Source: Parasponia andersonii
Lineage: Eukaryota > Streptophyta > Magnoliopsida > Rosales > Cannabaceae
Direction of reading: 5' to 3'
Assembly (NCBI GenBank): GCA_002914805.1
Contig: JXTB01000138.1
Location: forward strand, 7,759-71,758
DNA length: 64,000 nucleotides
A program made the position numbers and the translations under genes. Every line of letters begins with the position of its first letter. The stretch's first letter is position 1. The notes beneath the pieces were generated by a model. The model saw only the letters and a list, made by a program, of their open reading frames with translations, was not told where the DNA came from and did not search any database. Positions 12,880-23,900 of this stretch are shown here, piece after piece.

Positions 12880-15800
12880 TTATTGCTCAGCCATTAAAGC
12901 TGAGCCATCACCATTAGAGAAAGTAGCAAGATTACTGTGCGTTCGCATGGTTGTTTCGCAGTTGGAATCACTGGCTTCTCCCTCATTCTAATCAAGGGAA
13001 AAACAAGAACAAAAACAAAACAGGTAAAATTAGATTCAGCAAGGAGACCAAGGCTAATTTGTGAAAATAAATAGCAAGCAGCATTATCTCAATACATACC
13101 TGCTCAACTGGAGTTTGAGAATGATCCTGTGTCTTCTTGGAAAGATCCCTCAAAGTCCCCTGAAATTCCAATGCCACAGATGTCAGTCTCCTTTTAAGTT
13201 GCTTAGACACCAATGTTAAACACTACTGAAACAAAATGCCCAAGAATACCTAGGCTAGCGCATTCATCAATGTGAGTACGATGGTAAAGGCCACAACATG
13301 AATTAACAATTCATTGAAGCCAAGCTGAGGTGAAATTGAAATTTAACAAAGTCAAAAAATATTGTTAAAATCTCCAACCGTATACTCTCATACAATCACC
13401 AGCTATTTGACATACTCTAGTGCCCTCAATATCCATACTGATATTTCTTCAAAAATTAGATGGGGCAAGCCAAATAAAACTAGACAAAGTAATTGCTGAG
13501 TTTTATAGTAGAATAATCACATCCACAGTTTATTTCATATCAGTTCCTATATTCTTAAACCCTCCAAGTCATTAGAGAGAGAGAATACGGCGATATGGCT
13601 TCTTTAAAGAGCAAATCAAGATGTTACCATCTTGTCTTGCATACAGAGAAAACATCACTGTTACGTGATAGGATAATCCGTTTGTCTCCTCAAAGTCAAC
13701 GACATAAATATATATACACATATATAACAGGTTAGAGCCAGTTTGCATGGTTTGTGAAAGGCTCTTTTAACAATGATGATGAAAGTTCATTTCCCTAATC
13801 ATAGAATAAAACAAACTCAAATGACTTTTCAATCGTAACTTAAGAATCATTGGCTTTTCAAACTCAAATCCTAAAAATACAACTATCTACTTTCAGAGGT
13901 AAGTACATCATATACATATTAACAATACCGAAGCAGGTTATAAAGTTAATTGATTAATTCATCAGAAATGATACCAACCCTATTTGCCCAAAAAAGCCCA
14001 CAGGCATTGCAAAGAGACCTTGGACCAGATGGCCCACGCCGCATCATTGGGGTGGACTTCGAACTTGTGCCGCAATGTGTACATCTAGACAAGGGGAAAG
14101 ATGTCCAACGGTGAAGAGTAAATAAAGAGTGGGAAAAAACAACTGATGGTTAAAGGTAAACCACAAGAAAATACGGCAGTAAAATATGCAAAAATCCCTA
14201 AGAGAATAGGAGAAAAATACAGGGGGAGTACAGGAAAAAAGAAATCTCATTGATAAAACTTACGGAAAAATCAATTAACTTTAGCAACATGGGTTCGACA
14301 AAAAAGACAAAACTCACGAAGTTTCCAGGGGGTTATCATCTGGACCAGAGTCCTGACCATTACCCCAGCTATAGGTTCCGTCTGATTTTTTTGAAGTAAA
14401 CTGTCCCTTGTTACGCTGCATCCTGATGTAAAAAGCCATATATGAACAAATACAGAAAGTAATAAGTACCAGACTGATAAACAACAATAAGAAACAAAAG
14501 AAATAGAGAGAAGAAGTTATCAACAAACTATGGAGTTGCGAACAGAAAACATTATAATTCCTAGATCAAGAACATATAGAAGTTTCATTAGCTAAAACAA
14601 ATTAAGTTCAAAAACTATGTATTGAAGAAATTTCTTATCAACAAATTATGGAGCTGCAAACAGAAAAATATGAGAACTCCTAGATCTAGAACATATAGAA
14701 GTTTCATTAGCTAAAACAAATTAAATGTAAAAACTATGTACCGAAAAACATTTATCTAAGGTTCATAGCGAATAGGCCAAAGACAGAACCTCTAAGTTTA
14801 AAGTTTAAAACTGAATAAAAATAAAATAAAATAGAGGTTTCATTTGCATTATCAAATGTAGTCCTGCGCTTAAACCAGCTTTCTAACCACTTTCAATATC
14901 AAGTGAAAGGTATATTTTTCAAAGAAAAAAAAAAAAGACTAAAAGAGATTCAAAAGAGGTGGTAACTTAATGAAAAGATTGAAGAGATAAGGAACGACAG
15001 CATGTATACATAGCAGAAAGAAGATCACATAGTTGGTCGGCACTACCCTTCAACTCAAGATGTACGCTTGACATCAGTATGGTCAACACAACAAAGGGAA
15101 ACAAAAATAAAAAGCATCTGTTTTTCCTAAACTCTTGGGTAGAAGAAACCCAAAGAGACACCCAGAAATGAACTCTCTCCCACAGAAAACAATCATCTTG
15201 GATCTTGTCTTCAAAGAGATGGGAGCTAGGAGGAGGATCCCTATTCCTTTGTTTCTTCTCTTTAATCAAGTCTCTTATCAAATAATAATAATGATAATGG
15301 ATACTGCAATTATAATGGATATTGCAGGAACCATCCACCTAGTCTAACAAAACAGCTCAATTGATTTGACAAATAACCAAGAGGTCCAAGACATAAGAAG
15401 AAGCACATTATACTGATAAACACACCTGAGTGCAACTTCTTGACGGACACTATATCTAACTTTCTTATCAAAGCATCGTTCTTTTCTCTTCTGCCGAAAC
15501 CTGCTTAACGAGGCCGCTCTGTGAGGCTGACTGCACCGTACTGGAAGGTCAACCATAGCCTAAAGAAAACGCAAAAGCGCACAAAATATAAATAAATACG
15601 AAAATCCCATATACAAGCGTTGTTATAGTACCTTCAGGAAAGAAAAACACAAGTTAAAAAGTAAAAATACCCTGTGATTCTGAGATGGCATTCCCACACC
15701 TTGTGCCCCAGCAGAGATTTCGCATCCCCCCAAGAGTAATAACACCGCTTGAACCTTCAAAATTGTAAACAACTTTTTCTCAACAAAAAATCCCCATCTG

Positions 15801-16430
15801 GGACAAAACCAAAACCTACCATAGCCCTGTTTGGTTGCTAAGAAAATGAAGTCAAAAGAAAAAAAAAAATTCAATTTTAGCCCAAAGTCCTACTTGCATG
15901 TTACTTAATCACCAGAAACGAGTGAAATTAAAACATTACTACAAATACATAAGACAAAATTGAGCAGAGAGAGATTTTAGTATAACCCCAAAACGAATTA
16001 CAACATCAACATTCCAAAGTTCAAAATCTACGAAAATTAACCTACATTTATCAGCACCCACGTATAAAATCACCCAAATTCCCCAAATAAACCCTAAATC
16101 AGAAGCCCGAACCTTATCAGGAGTAACAGCGTCGAAAACATAGACTTGACCACGGAACGAGAGGGTGAGCTGACTGCTGCCATCGATACGCTGGACGACC
16201 AAATCGTAGCCGGCGGCGGCATCGTAGACGGCGTCGGGGTTGACGTCCTCAACGACTCCTCCGGCACCTGCGGGGACTCCCCCGGCGGTGTCGTCGAGAG
16301 CGTGCCCATCGTAGTGGTGGATGTGGGGATTGTCGACGGACTCGGCGCCGGCGACGGGCGAGGCGCCGTCGTCGTCGTCGGCGGTGGCGATCTGATTGGT
16401 CATGGTCATGGGGTGGGCGTGTCCGTACAT
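12880..16430 (-). CDS. ZML: ZML-type GATA transcription factor (TIFY + CCT + GATA), GATA24/28-like, copy 2
   Basis: Seven coding exons on the minus strand: 16430-16113, 15754-15671, 15559-15426, 14422-14318, 14084-13979, 13159-13100 and 12987-12880, giving 304 aa, close to Arabidopsis ZML1/ZML2. The start is [10 protein letters not shown]. Domains: low-complexity acidic N-terminus; TIFY core [12 protein letters not shown] (about aa 88-99) with [13 protein letters not shown] domain around [26 protein letters not shown] finger of C-x2-C-x20-C-x2-C type (CTHC...CNAC) and [15 protein letters not shown]. Intron positions through the finger match those of the gene at 4151-9128, so the two arose by duplication. 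The tail after the finger is about 50 aa against about 100 aa in the neighbour, which has three more 3' exons. The first exon is much richer in G+C than the rest. It appears intact and encodes a nuclear DNA-binding regulator. Confidence 0.93.
14980..15330 (-). mobile_element. LINE-like coding remnant in an intron of GATA copy 2
   Basis: On the minus strand the intron contains a frame reading [19 protein letters not shown] near 15130-15210. I recognise this kind of Trp-rich peptide from repetitive plant sequences, probably LINE-associated. A closely similar stretch (CCTAAACTCTT followed by GGTAGAAGAAACCC and CTCCCACAGAAAACAATC) occurs at about 34485-34560 in a SABRE intron, so it is a dispersed repeat. 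The exact family is unsure. Confidence 0.45.
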
Positions 16431-16544
16431 TGGCGGTTCAAGGGTGACAAGGAGGGATTTTGAAGCATTACAGGGAAAGCAAGATACGAACACTGACTGA
16501 AAAACAATACCCCTCAGGCAGGAGATATTGTATGTGCGTGTCTG

Positions 16545-16548
16545 TGTC

Positions 16549-16592
<44 letters not shown>
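16545..16592. repeat. (TA)n/(GA)n microsatellite upstream of GATA copy 2
   Basis: A short TA tract followed by about 15 GA units, some 120 bp upstream of the start codon. The arrangement resembles the TA plus GA tract upstream of the first GATA gene, so it may be an inherited promoter feature of the duplicated pair. Confidence 0.8.
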
Positions 16593-16594
<2 letters not shown>

Positions 16595-16656
16595 GTACAG
16601 GAGGAGACGAGGAATATATGCACGGGAAAATAGTCCCTCCTTTTTTTTTTTTTTTA

Positions 16657-17657
16657 GATATTTCATTAAATATGCTCTAAAAACTATGATTAGATTTCTA
16701 AAAAAACTTAATTCTCTTCGAAACTAGATATAATTTTTTTTTCACTTTTTTTCATTTTTCTATTTTTTTTATGTTTTCTATCGATTTTTAATTTTCTTCC
16801 AACTAAATAATTTTCTTAATAATCAAACCTTAAAAACATAACGAGTATAGTTTAAAATAGTTGATATTTAAATTTCAAGATATTTTGTAATTGATTTTAT
16901 ATTAAAAATAAAATTTAAATCAATTTCTATGAATTTCTGAAAATTTGGATTAGTTGTACTGATGAATATTAAAATTTTTCGATAAAATTTGATACTATTT
17001 CGATGAATTATATTTTTATAATAGAATCTGAAAAATTAAGTATGATCATCGAAATGACATCGAAATGCATTGAAATTCATCGAAATTTATAAGATTCCTT
17101 TATAAAAATATATTTCATCGAAATTACATTAAATTTCATCTAAGTAGCATCGAAATGGAATCGAAATACATCAAAATTTTCGATATTTGTCGAGGTAACT
17201 AGTCCAAATTTTTAGAAAATTCTAATAAATTGATCAAAATTTAATTCTTAATGTAAAATCTATAACAGAATATCTTGAAACTTAAATACAAACTATTTTA
17301 AATTATGTTCACAACATTTAAACATAGAAATTTTTCTATTGTTGACGAGAGAGATGAGAGTGAGAGAGAGCAAAAACTCAAAGTTCCACTGAGTGAGTGA
17401 GAGAGAGAGTGCAGAGAAGTTTCAATGGTGAATTGATGAAGAGAAGAGAATGACTGAACGAGTGAACAAAAGATAGTAACAACTAAAGACTGTTATTTCC
17501 TTTCTTTTTTTTCTTTTGATTTTTTTTTTCAAAACTAAATAACTAAAACTATGCTTTTAAGGGTATTGTGATCAGTAAATCATATCTTTTGAATAATTAA
17601 TGGAGAAGTCGTATGCTTGTAAATAACTCTTATTTAGAACATATTTAATGAAATTTC
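16657..17657. mobile_element. Non-autonomous inverted-repeat element (MULE-MITE or foldback type), about 1 kb
   Basis: The left end GATATTTCATTAAATATGCTC matches the reverse complement of the right end, GAAATTTCATTAAATATGTTC. A longer inner inverted repeat of about 120 bp pairs 16850-16970 with 17180-17300; both arms contain TTTCAAGATATT and an AAAATTTGGA(T/C)TAGT block. The centre has repeated ATCGAAAT-type motifs. There is no coding capacity. Long terminal repeats suggest a Mutator-derived element, but the flanking 9-mers match poorly, so class and exact ends are uncertain. Confidence 0.55.
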
Positions 17658-18089
17658 TCTTTCTTTTTTGGGTTTGGACTTTGGATTTTGGAACGAGGAT
17701 CTCGTTGTAAACAACATGTCATTTTTGTTTTATGTCATTTTCAAGAAAACGACATTCGATAGACAAAAGTCAGATACTTCAATGATTTGAGACACATCAT
17801 TCCCGTTGAGATAGAGAAGCACTACAACATATAGTAAATAAAGTATTCCATCTTTATTTACAGATTGTAAATTTCTTCATTTAGATTTAGATAAAGAAAC
17901 AAGTCTCCCCATAATTAACACTTAATCATGTTTGTTTCTTTATACACATATAAAGTCATGGAATCTTTTTCAGATGAATAAACTATTCAACTAAGATAGT
18001 TTAATATAGTAAATATCATAATTGCACATAAGAGAAAGTTGTTTATACTTAAAAGGATAAAATTGGAAATCTGTTTTTTCGGGCAAAAA

Positions 18090-18640
18090 TCCCAACATAG
18101 CCCACTTTGAATAAATCCATGTGAGCTTTGTATCGGGCATAGGCCCGACTCGCCTAAAATATGGACCGAACTGGCCTGACCGATATTCTTATTAAGAGAC
18201 CTAACACAACCTACAGGTCTAACCTGTGGGTCTAACTCGTATTTTATGCCCGCTTAAGTGGGCCGTGTCTATGCGAGCCAAATATGGACCACAATGTGAG
18301 CATAATGTTCTATACTTTAGATATTAAATATGAGCCTAAAACTCATTCATATTCTTTTAAAATTTAAATAAATTAAAATTAAACAAAAATAAGTAAATAA
18401 ATAACATTTAAAATATATAAATAAAAGTATTTAATTAAGATTTTTTAAAATTTTAATTAAGAAATATATTTAAAATTATATGTAGAATAATTAAATGTGG
18501 ACCGACAGAAAAGTGGGTCGGATCAGACCGAGTCTATTAGCCTATGAGTGAGGCCCAAGGTAGACCCTACTATATATAACGGATCAGTCCAAACCTACAT
18601 ATATGAACTTGGGTTAAGCTAGTATCGTACTATTTTTTAG
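18090..18640. repeat. Candidate non-autonomous DNA element with GGCC-rich ends
   Basis: Both flanks are rich in GGGC/GGCCC/GACCGA motifs (such as GGGCATAGGCCCGACTCGCC near 18137 and GTGGACCGACAGAAAAGTGG near 18496) around an AT-rich centre. Ends of this kind occur in plant hAT-type non-autonomous elements. Termini and target duplication were not found. The rest of 17658-19200 is AT-rich with no supported gene. Confidence 0.3.
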
Positions 18641-19340
18641 AATGTGGTCGATCCACGTTGACGTCTTTAGTCTATTATAAAGTTTTTAGTCCCAATTCAG
18701 TTCCTAATCCTTCAATTGTCAAACTATGCTACATCGAATTACGTTTTCTTTTGCTCACTTATATATAGTCCATGTTTTCAGGGCAGTTATTAACTATATT
18801 ATCAAAACACAGAAAAACAAAATTACAAAAATAGCCTATAATAGCATTACTCATCAATCAACAATGCCTTATGTTCTAAATCATAAATATAATTCTGAAA
18901 ATAACAGTAATAACCCGCTTAAAAATAATATGGACTAACTAAAGTACCTTTAATTTGTTCTAAATGACACAACCAAACAAATTGTTTTTGTCTTTATTGG
19001 CCACAAAACTGAGTCCCCCATGTCCACGTTGCTTCGTACCTAACAACTTTGGTCATAAAATGGAATTTATTTCTTTCGGTGAAGAGAACTCACTAGTTGT
19101 TTTCAAACTTGTATTAATAAGTCACCAGTCAAAATGGAAATGAGAATTGATAGAAGCACTGAGGCACTAATGAATGTGCCAAAATAATGCAAAAAGCTAT
19201 TGTGCGACCCGTTCCCGAACCTTATGCCACGAGGAAGGCCACGCGGATCGCACATGATCTCATAATCGGCTATTGGGCCGTCCGAGGTTAGGGCCAAATC
19301 CATCATTGACCCCAGACGGTTCGGTCCAGTTAGACCCCAA

Positions 19341-19500
19341 CCTCAACAGCTGGGGGTCGGAAGCCCCAAGGTTCTGCCATCTGGGAACAGCGGCCCTTAC
19401 CTCAATAGCTGGGGGTCGGAAGCCCCAAGGGTCTGCCATCTGGGAATGGTGGCCCTTACCTCAACAGTCGGAAGGGTCAGAAACCCCAAGGGTCTTCAGA
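19341..19500. repeat. 59-bp tandem repeat inside the solo LTR
   Basis: About 2.6 copies of a GC-rich 59-bp unit (CCTCAACAGCTGGGGGTCGG, then AAGCCCCAAGG and CTGCCATCTGGGAA). Starts are at 19341, 19400 and 19459; the last copy is partial and diverged. Confidence 0.85.
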
Positions 19501-19829
19501 CTGAATATAATGGAAAACAACCCACGGCTCCAGACCCAGACAGAGCATTTAATGCGATCCTGGGTAGGTGCGTGTGCCAGGGACAAGCCGTCCTGACAGA
19601 ACGGCAATTTGCCCAAATCTTACTCCTGACAGATTGAAGCCGTAGGAGGCGGCGAAAATCAGGCCACGGTAGCACAGAAGAGATCACAGAAATCTCGGCC
19701 CGTCACCGTTAAAAAAGATCTTGAGGTGAAAAGTACTCATTCCGGAGATGGAAAACCATGCGGTTCACTATCTCAGGATTACATATAAAAAAGTCATGAG
19801 TTCCCGAGAAGGGCATGTACGCTTAAAAA

Positions 19830-19832
<3 letters not shown>

Positions 19833-19875
<43 letters not shown>
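19833..19875. repeat. (TA)n microsatellite inside the solo LTR
   Basis: A pure TA tract just downstream of the promoter-like motif of the LTR at 19201-20110. Confidence 0.9.
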
Positions 19876-19879
<4 letters not shown>

Positions 19880-20946
19880 TCTGAAAATTAAAAAGAGAGA
19901 GATCTACACACTGAAATATTTTCCTTGCTACCAAACACAGAAAAACCACTGACTTAAGCATCGGAGAGTCTTTACAGGTAACCAACCCCGCCTCTCCGAT
20001 CTTACTTGAAGTTCAGAGAACTTCGAGACTGCGAGGACACATAGACAGTTGGAGGGTACATCGTCAGCAGTTCGAGACACGTGGACGGCTGGTGAGAAAC
20101 TACTCCAACAGTTATTATTTTAAATTACGTGGCTAATATCATTTAAACACGTGTGGAATCACGCCATTTAAAATAATTGTTAAAATAGTAACACATCAAT
20201 TGGTGTATAAGTTTTCTGCAAAAATCTGTATCCACCATCATCTTGGATGGATAAAATTATTCCAAAAATTGCTTTTGCTCACTTCTGCCTTAAAAGACCA
20301 GGGTACTTCCCAAACAAAGCCTTGGTACTTGTGTCTTGAGAGAGCGCAATTATACGACCATAAGCGAAAAACTCAAGTACGTAAATAAAAGGAGGGTTAT
20401 GAGGAATGATTGACCAGACAGTCCAAACCCAATAACAAGGACTTCCCGCAGAAAATCATTTGAGTCAAATGTTTTACATAGATACAATTTCGCATTTTAT
20501 TCTATTTCCGGGTATATATTTTGAATGTATGTACAAAGATATTGAATCTGGTGGTTGATTGAATTTAGTTATCTGTTTACGTTCCTCCGGACAAAAAACC
20601 TATACAGCATTTAAAGTCAAATGGGGAGTAGCTTCCTCACTACCATCAAAATTGAACTCAGACTAAGCGGGAAGATAGAACAGCTAGGAATCAACTCAGA
20701 GCTCATTGTCAATCAACAATACCTGTATCCTGTACCCAGATGTCCGAAGTAGACCATCGTCAAGGCAAGAAACCCTCTTGACGTGTGAGGCTCCCCAGTC
20801 TACTCTTACAGAAAGAACCTGGCAAAATCTTAATCTTCATCCTCCAAGCTGAGAGTCGAAAATCCTCAAGTGGAGCTGTATGTGTGCTGGGGTTCTTGCT
20901 CTCAGTCTCTTTCCAAGAATCCGTTTCCATTCACAAGAGGTTTGTT

Positions 20947-23900
20947 TTAGTCATGAAAATCCTCATAAGGTGAGGTTCCACTAGAAGAGTCACTTTCAAA
21001 TGGAGTGGTTTCTCTTGGTGATGAGGGAAGCGATTCTTTCTGCTGGGAGGACGAACCTGAAATAAAATAAAACAAGGAATCACTTAGGGGAACGTTCGAG
21101 ATAGAACCTTGCTTAGGTCGGAAGCATTATATGCTGCGTTATCACAAACCTTTTTGTCCTCTTGACCGGAACTTTTTTGTGTGGCGCCTGATAAGCCTCT
21201 TAGCTTTTGTTATTGTGAGCTGCCTAGCAAAGGGAGAGAACTCGGCATCGCTTTCACTCCAATCACCTTGGAAATCATTTTCTGCTTCACCCCTCATTGT
21301 CCTCAGAACAAATGCCTTTGCCTTGCGACGTTGAGTATTAAAAAGACCTCTAATGGAAGTGACAAATCCATCACCTGCTCCATCACTTGGACGCCTGAGC
21401 CAAGTCATCGGATACTGATCAGATTTGCTCGCCTGACCTTCATTATCACTAATATTAAGATCACTATCGGGCACACCAACCCCACTGGGTTCCCTCTGAC
21501 TATGTGCTTTGTCTTTAAACTTCTTACCCTGGGGAAAAAAAGAAACCTATGATTTAACTTGCTACAAGATCCTAATCTTTGCAATATGCAGCAGTGACGA
21601 TCAAAGTATAAAATCTAGAAGTGAAATGCATGGCCAACCTGCATTCCAGTTACGGACTTTAAGACACCCCATATGATATGCTTCTTTACACGTGAGAATA
21701 ATCTCCGCCAGGTCCCAGTGAACTCAACCCGATGAAATGTATCCATCAGCAACTTAAGATCATTCACAACAAATCTTGATCCCTCGTAGGTAACCAACAG
21801 CTCAACCTGTGCAGAAATAGTACTTCATTTGGAAAAGCTGTAACAGAGTATGAAACAGAAAAGAATAGACACGCAAATAAAACCAACCTGGCTTATCTTG
21901 ATATTATGGAACTCCATCATTTTTCGTGGCCTAGATCTTTTCTCTTCATGTGACTTTGCTACCTTTTTCTCTTCATGGGATGACCTACCAGATTTGAGAG
22001 TTTTGGGGTCTTTCAACTTATTCTTTGAGGATTCATCTTGTTGCACAACAGAATCAAGTGGACCACTTTTTGAAGAAGAAATGCTCTGTAAGACGAGTTC
22101 ATCAGCAACGGATTCTGCCACAGTCTCTTCCCATGATCTATCAAAAGAAGAAGTTCTTCGTAACTCTGGGATTGACCCACTAACAATATTATCTGTTGGG
22201 TTTTGCATGTTTGACACCTGCACATAGTTTTAGAAAAATAATTAGGGAAATCAAGTGTTGGTTCATGGAACATCAAAGAAGGTTTTGCCCACCCGGGGGG
22301 GGGGGGGGGTGTGGGGTTGGAATTATCATGTTTCCAAAGAGATGCACTCTAGTAATCAATATCAGACAAAGGTATAACACATCCACTGTTTTTACTCTCT
22401 AAATGAACCTCAACAACCACATGAACGAAGAGACTCAAATAACTCACTTGACAGGAATCAGAAAGAATGCAGGGCTGACAGGTGGATGATGCAGAGGCAC
22501 TTGGTTTTGATGGCATTTCACTCTCTTTTGTTGTATGACTACTTGACACAGGAGCCTCATGAATTGAAGACCCTTTCTTTACACGTTTTGAACCAGCAGT
22601 TGTAGAAACCTTCCAAACTTCCTGCATTTCACAATGTGAACGAGAAATGGTCTCAGGTTTTATGACAATGTACTCCTCTTTCGGCTTGACTTGCATAAAA
22701 GAGATAAGCAAATTTGAGTCACTAAAATCTCCAACTGACCTGCCGCCTTTGTGAATCTTGTTCTTCTTCTGGGAAGAAATATTCCCACATCATCCGGTAC
22801 ATTGTCTCGGTCAAATGGATTTTGAGGGGGTAAATTTCTACCTGTAGTAAAAAAAAAAATGCATCAGGCAAGCAACCACAAGTTCACAAAGCATGAATTT
22901 CTAGATAACCGTTTCATTTAGACATGTCCTATCTTTATCCCCACAAAAATTTAATTTTGAACACAACTGTTATTTAAGAAAAGAGAACAATCATGAATTA
23001 TGAAACCTTAATATTATTTATCAGTCATAGTAAGATCATTGGCAATGCGGATTAATTGGCATTGCCAAATAAGAATCCATGATTTATTTGGGAAGTCATC
23101 GCAGAACAATTATTTGTAGCATCTTGACATTTTTTTCCCTTCTCGGAACATAAGGTTATGATTACGGCTCAATTCACACTTCAAACTTTCAGGAGGAGAA
23201 TCCTGACCAATATGGAAGGTGTGTACTCTATGATACGTAAAGAATACCATCTAGGGACTTCCTTTAAGAAAAGGAAAAAGAAAAACGATATTCAAAATCC
23301 CTTCCATATATGAAACAAAGTGTGTTCAATGTGAACCAAAGTGGATTAGATCCAAGACTATGGCTCTGCCCACAGCAACTGTCTTTCTCCAATGGCCTCA
23401 CCATTTTTGGGGCATCTGCTGACCCTTGAAAATGACTTTCTCTAATGTTTTTCTTCTTTCCTTTAATTAAATTTCATGGATGTGGCAGAGCCATCTTGAT
23501 TAAGCCAAAACAGCACACAGGTACTCAGATAATGAGCCACATGTATGCAAAAGAGCTCGCTTCTCAACTCCTCAAGCTCCACTCATCTCACTCCACATGT
23601 TTTGCTTCATATTCTACCTCAAAACTTGCATGACTGTATGCTTTCAATAAGAAAGATCATTACATAAAAGAATAAAAAGTGAATCTTGTCACCTGAAAAA
23701 GTTCAAGAGGCGAATTTCCCTCCTTTGGTGCTCCCTGCTTTGCATCCACACGAAGCATAACTTTTCTGCACCAAAAAAAGTAAAGCACGGATTTTATAAG
23801 AAATTTTCTTCATTTTTGAACAGGCACCAACATGCTTTTTAGGTAAAAAAGGATGTCAGATAAGTGAGAGGATATTAACATCTAAAAAATTCTAAAAAGG

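Larger units (their letters stand above)
19201..20110 (+). mobile_element. Solo LTR, probable Ty3/Gypsy type, 910 bp
   Basis: It begins TGTGCGACCC and ends CTCCAACA (TG...CA). The flanking 5-mers are GCTAT (19196-19200) and GTTAT (20111-20115), a 4/5 target-duplication match. Inside, a promoter-like ACATATAAAA lies near 19780. The phrase TGACTTAAGCATCGGAG near 19945 is one I recognise from the R/U5 part of many plant Gypsy-like LTRs. No internal coding region flanks it, so it reads as a solo LTR left by recombination. It is more GC-rich than the surrounding DNA. It is an old relic. Confidence 0.65.

Noticed and set aside
16146-16463. Plus-strand Gly/Val/Asp-rich open frame of 105 codons
   Set aside because: It is the antisense of the GC-rich first exon of GATA copy 2.
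21181-22227. Plus-strand open frames opposite the last SABRE exons
   Set aside because: They are shadows of exons 20-22, which carry conserved SABRE sequence on the minus strand.
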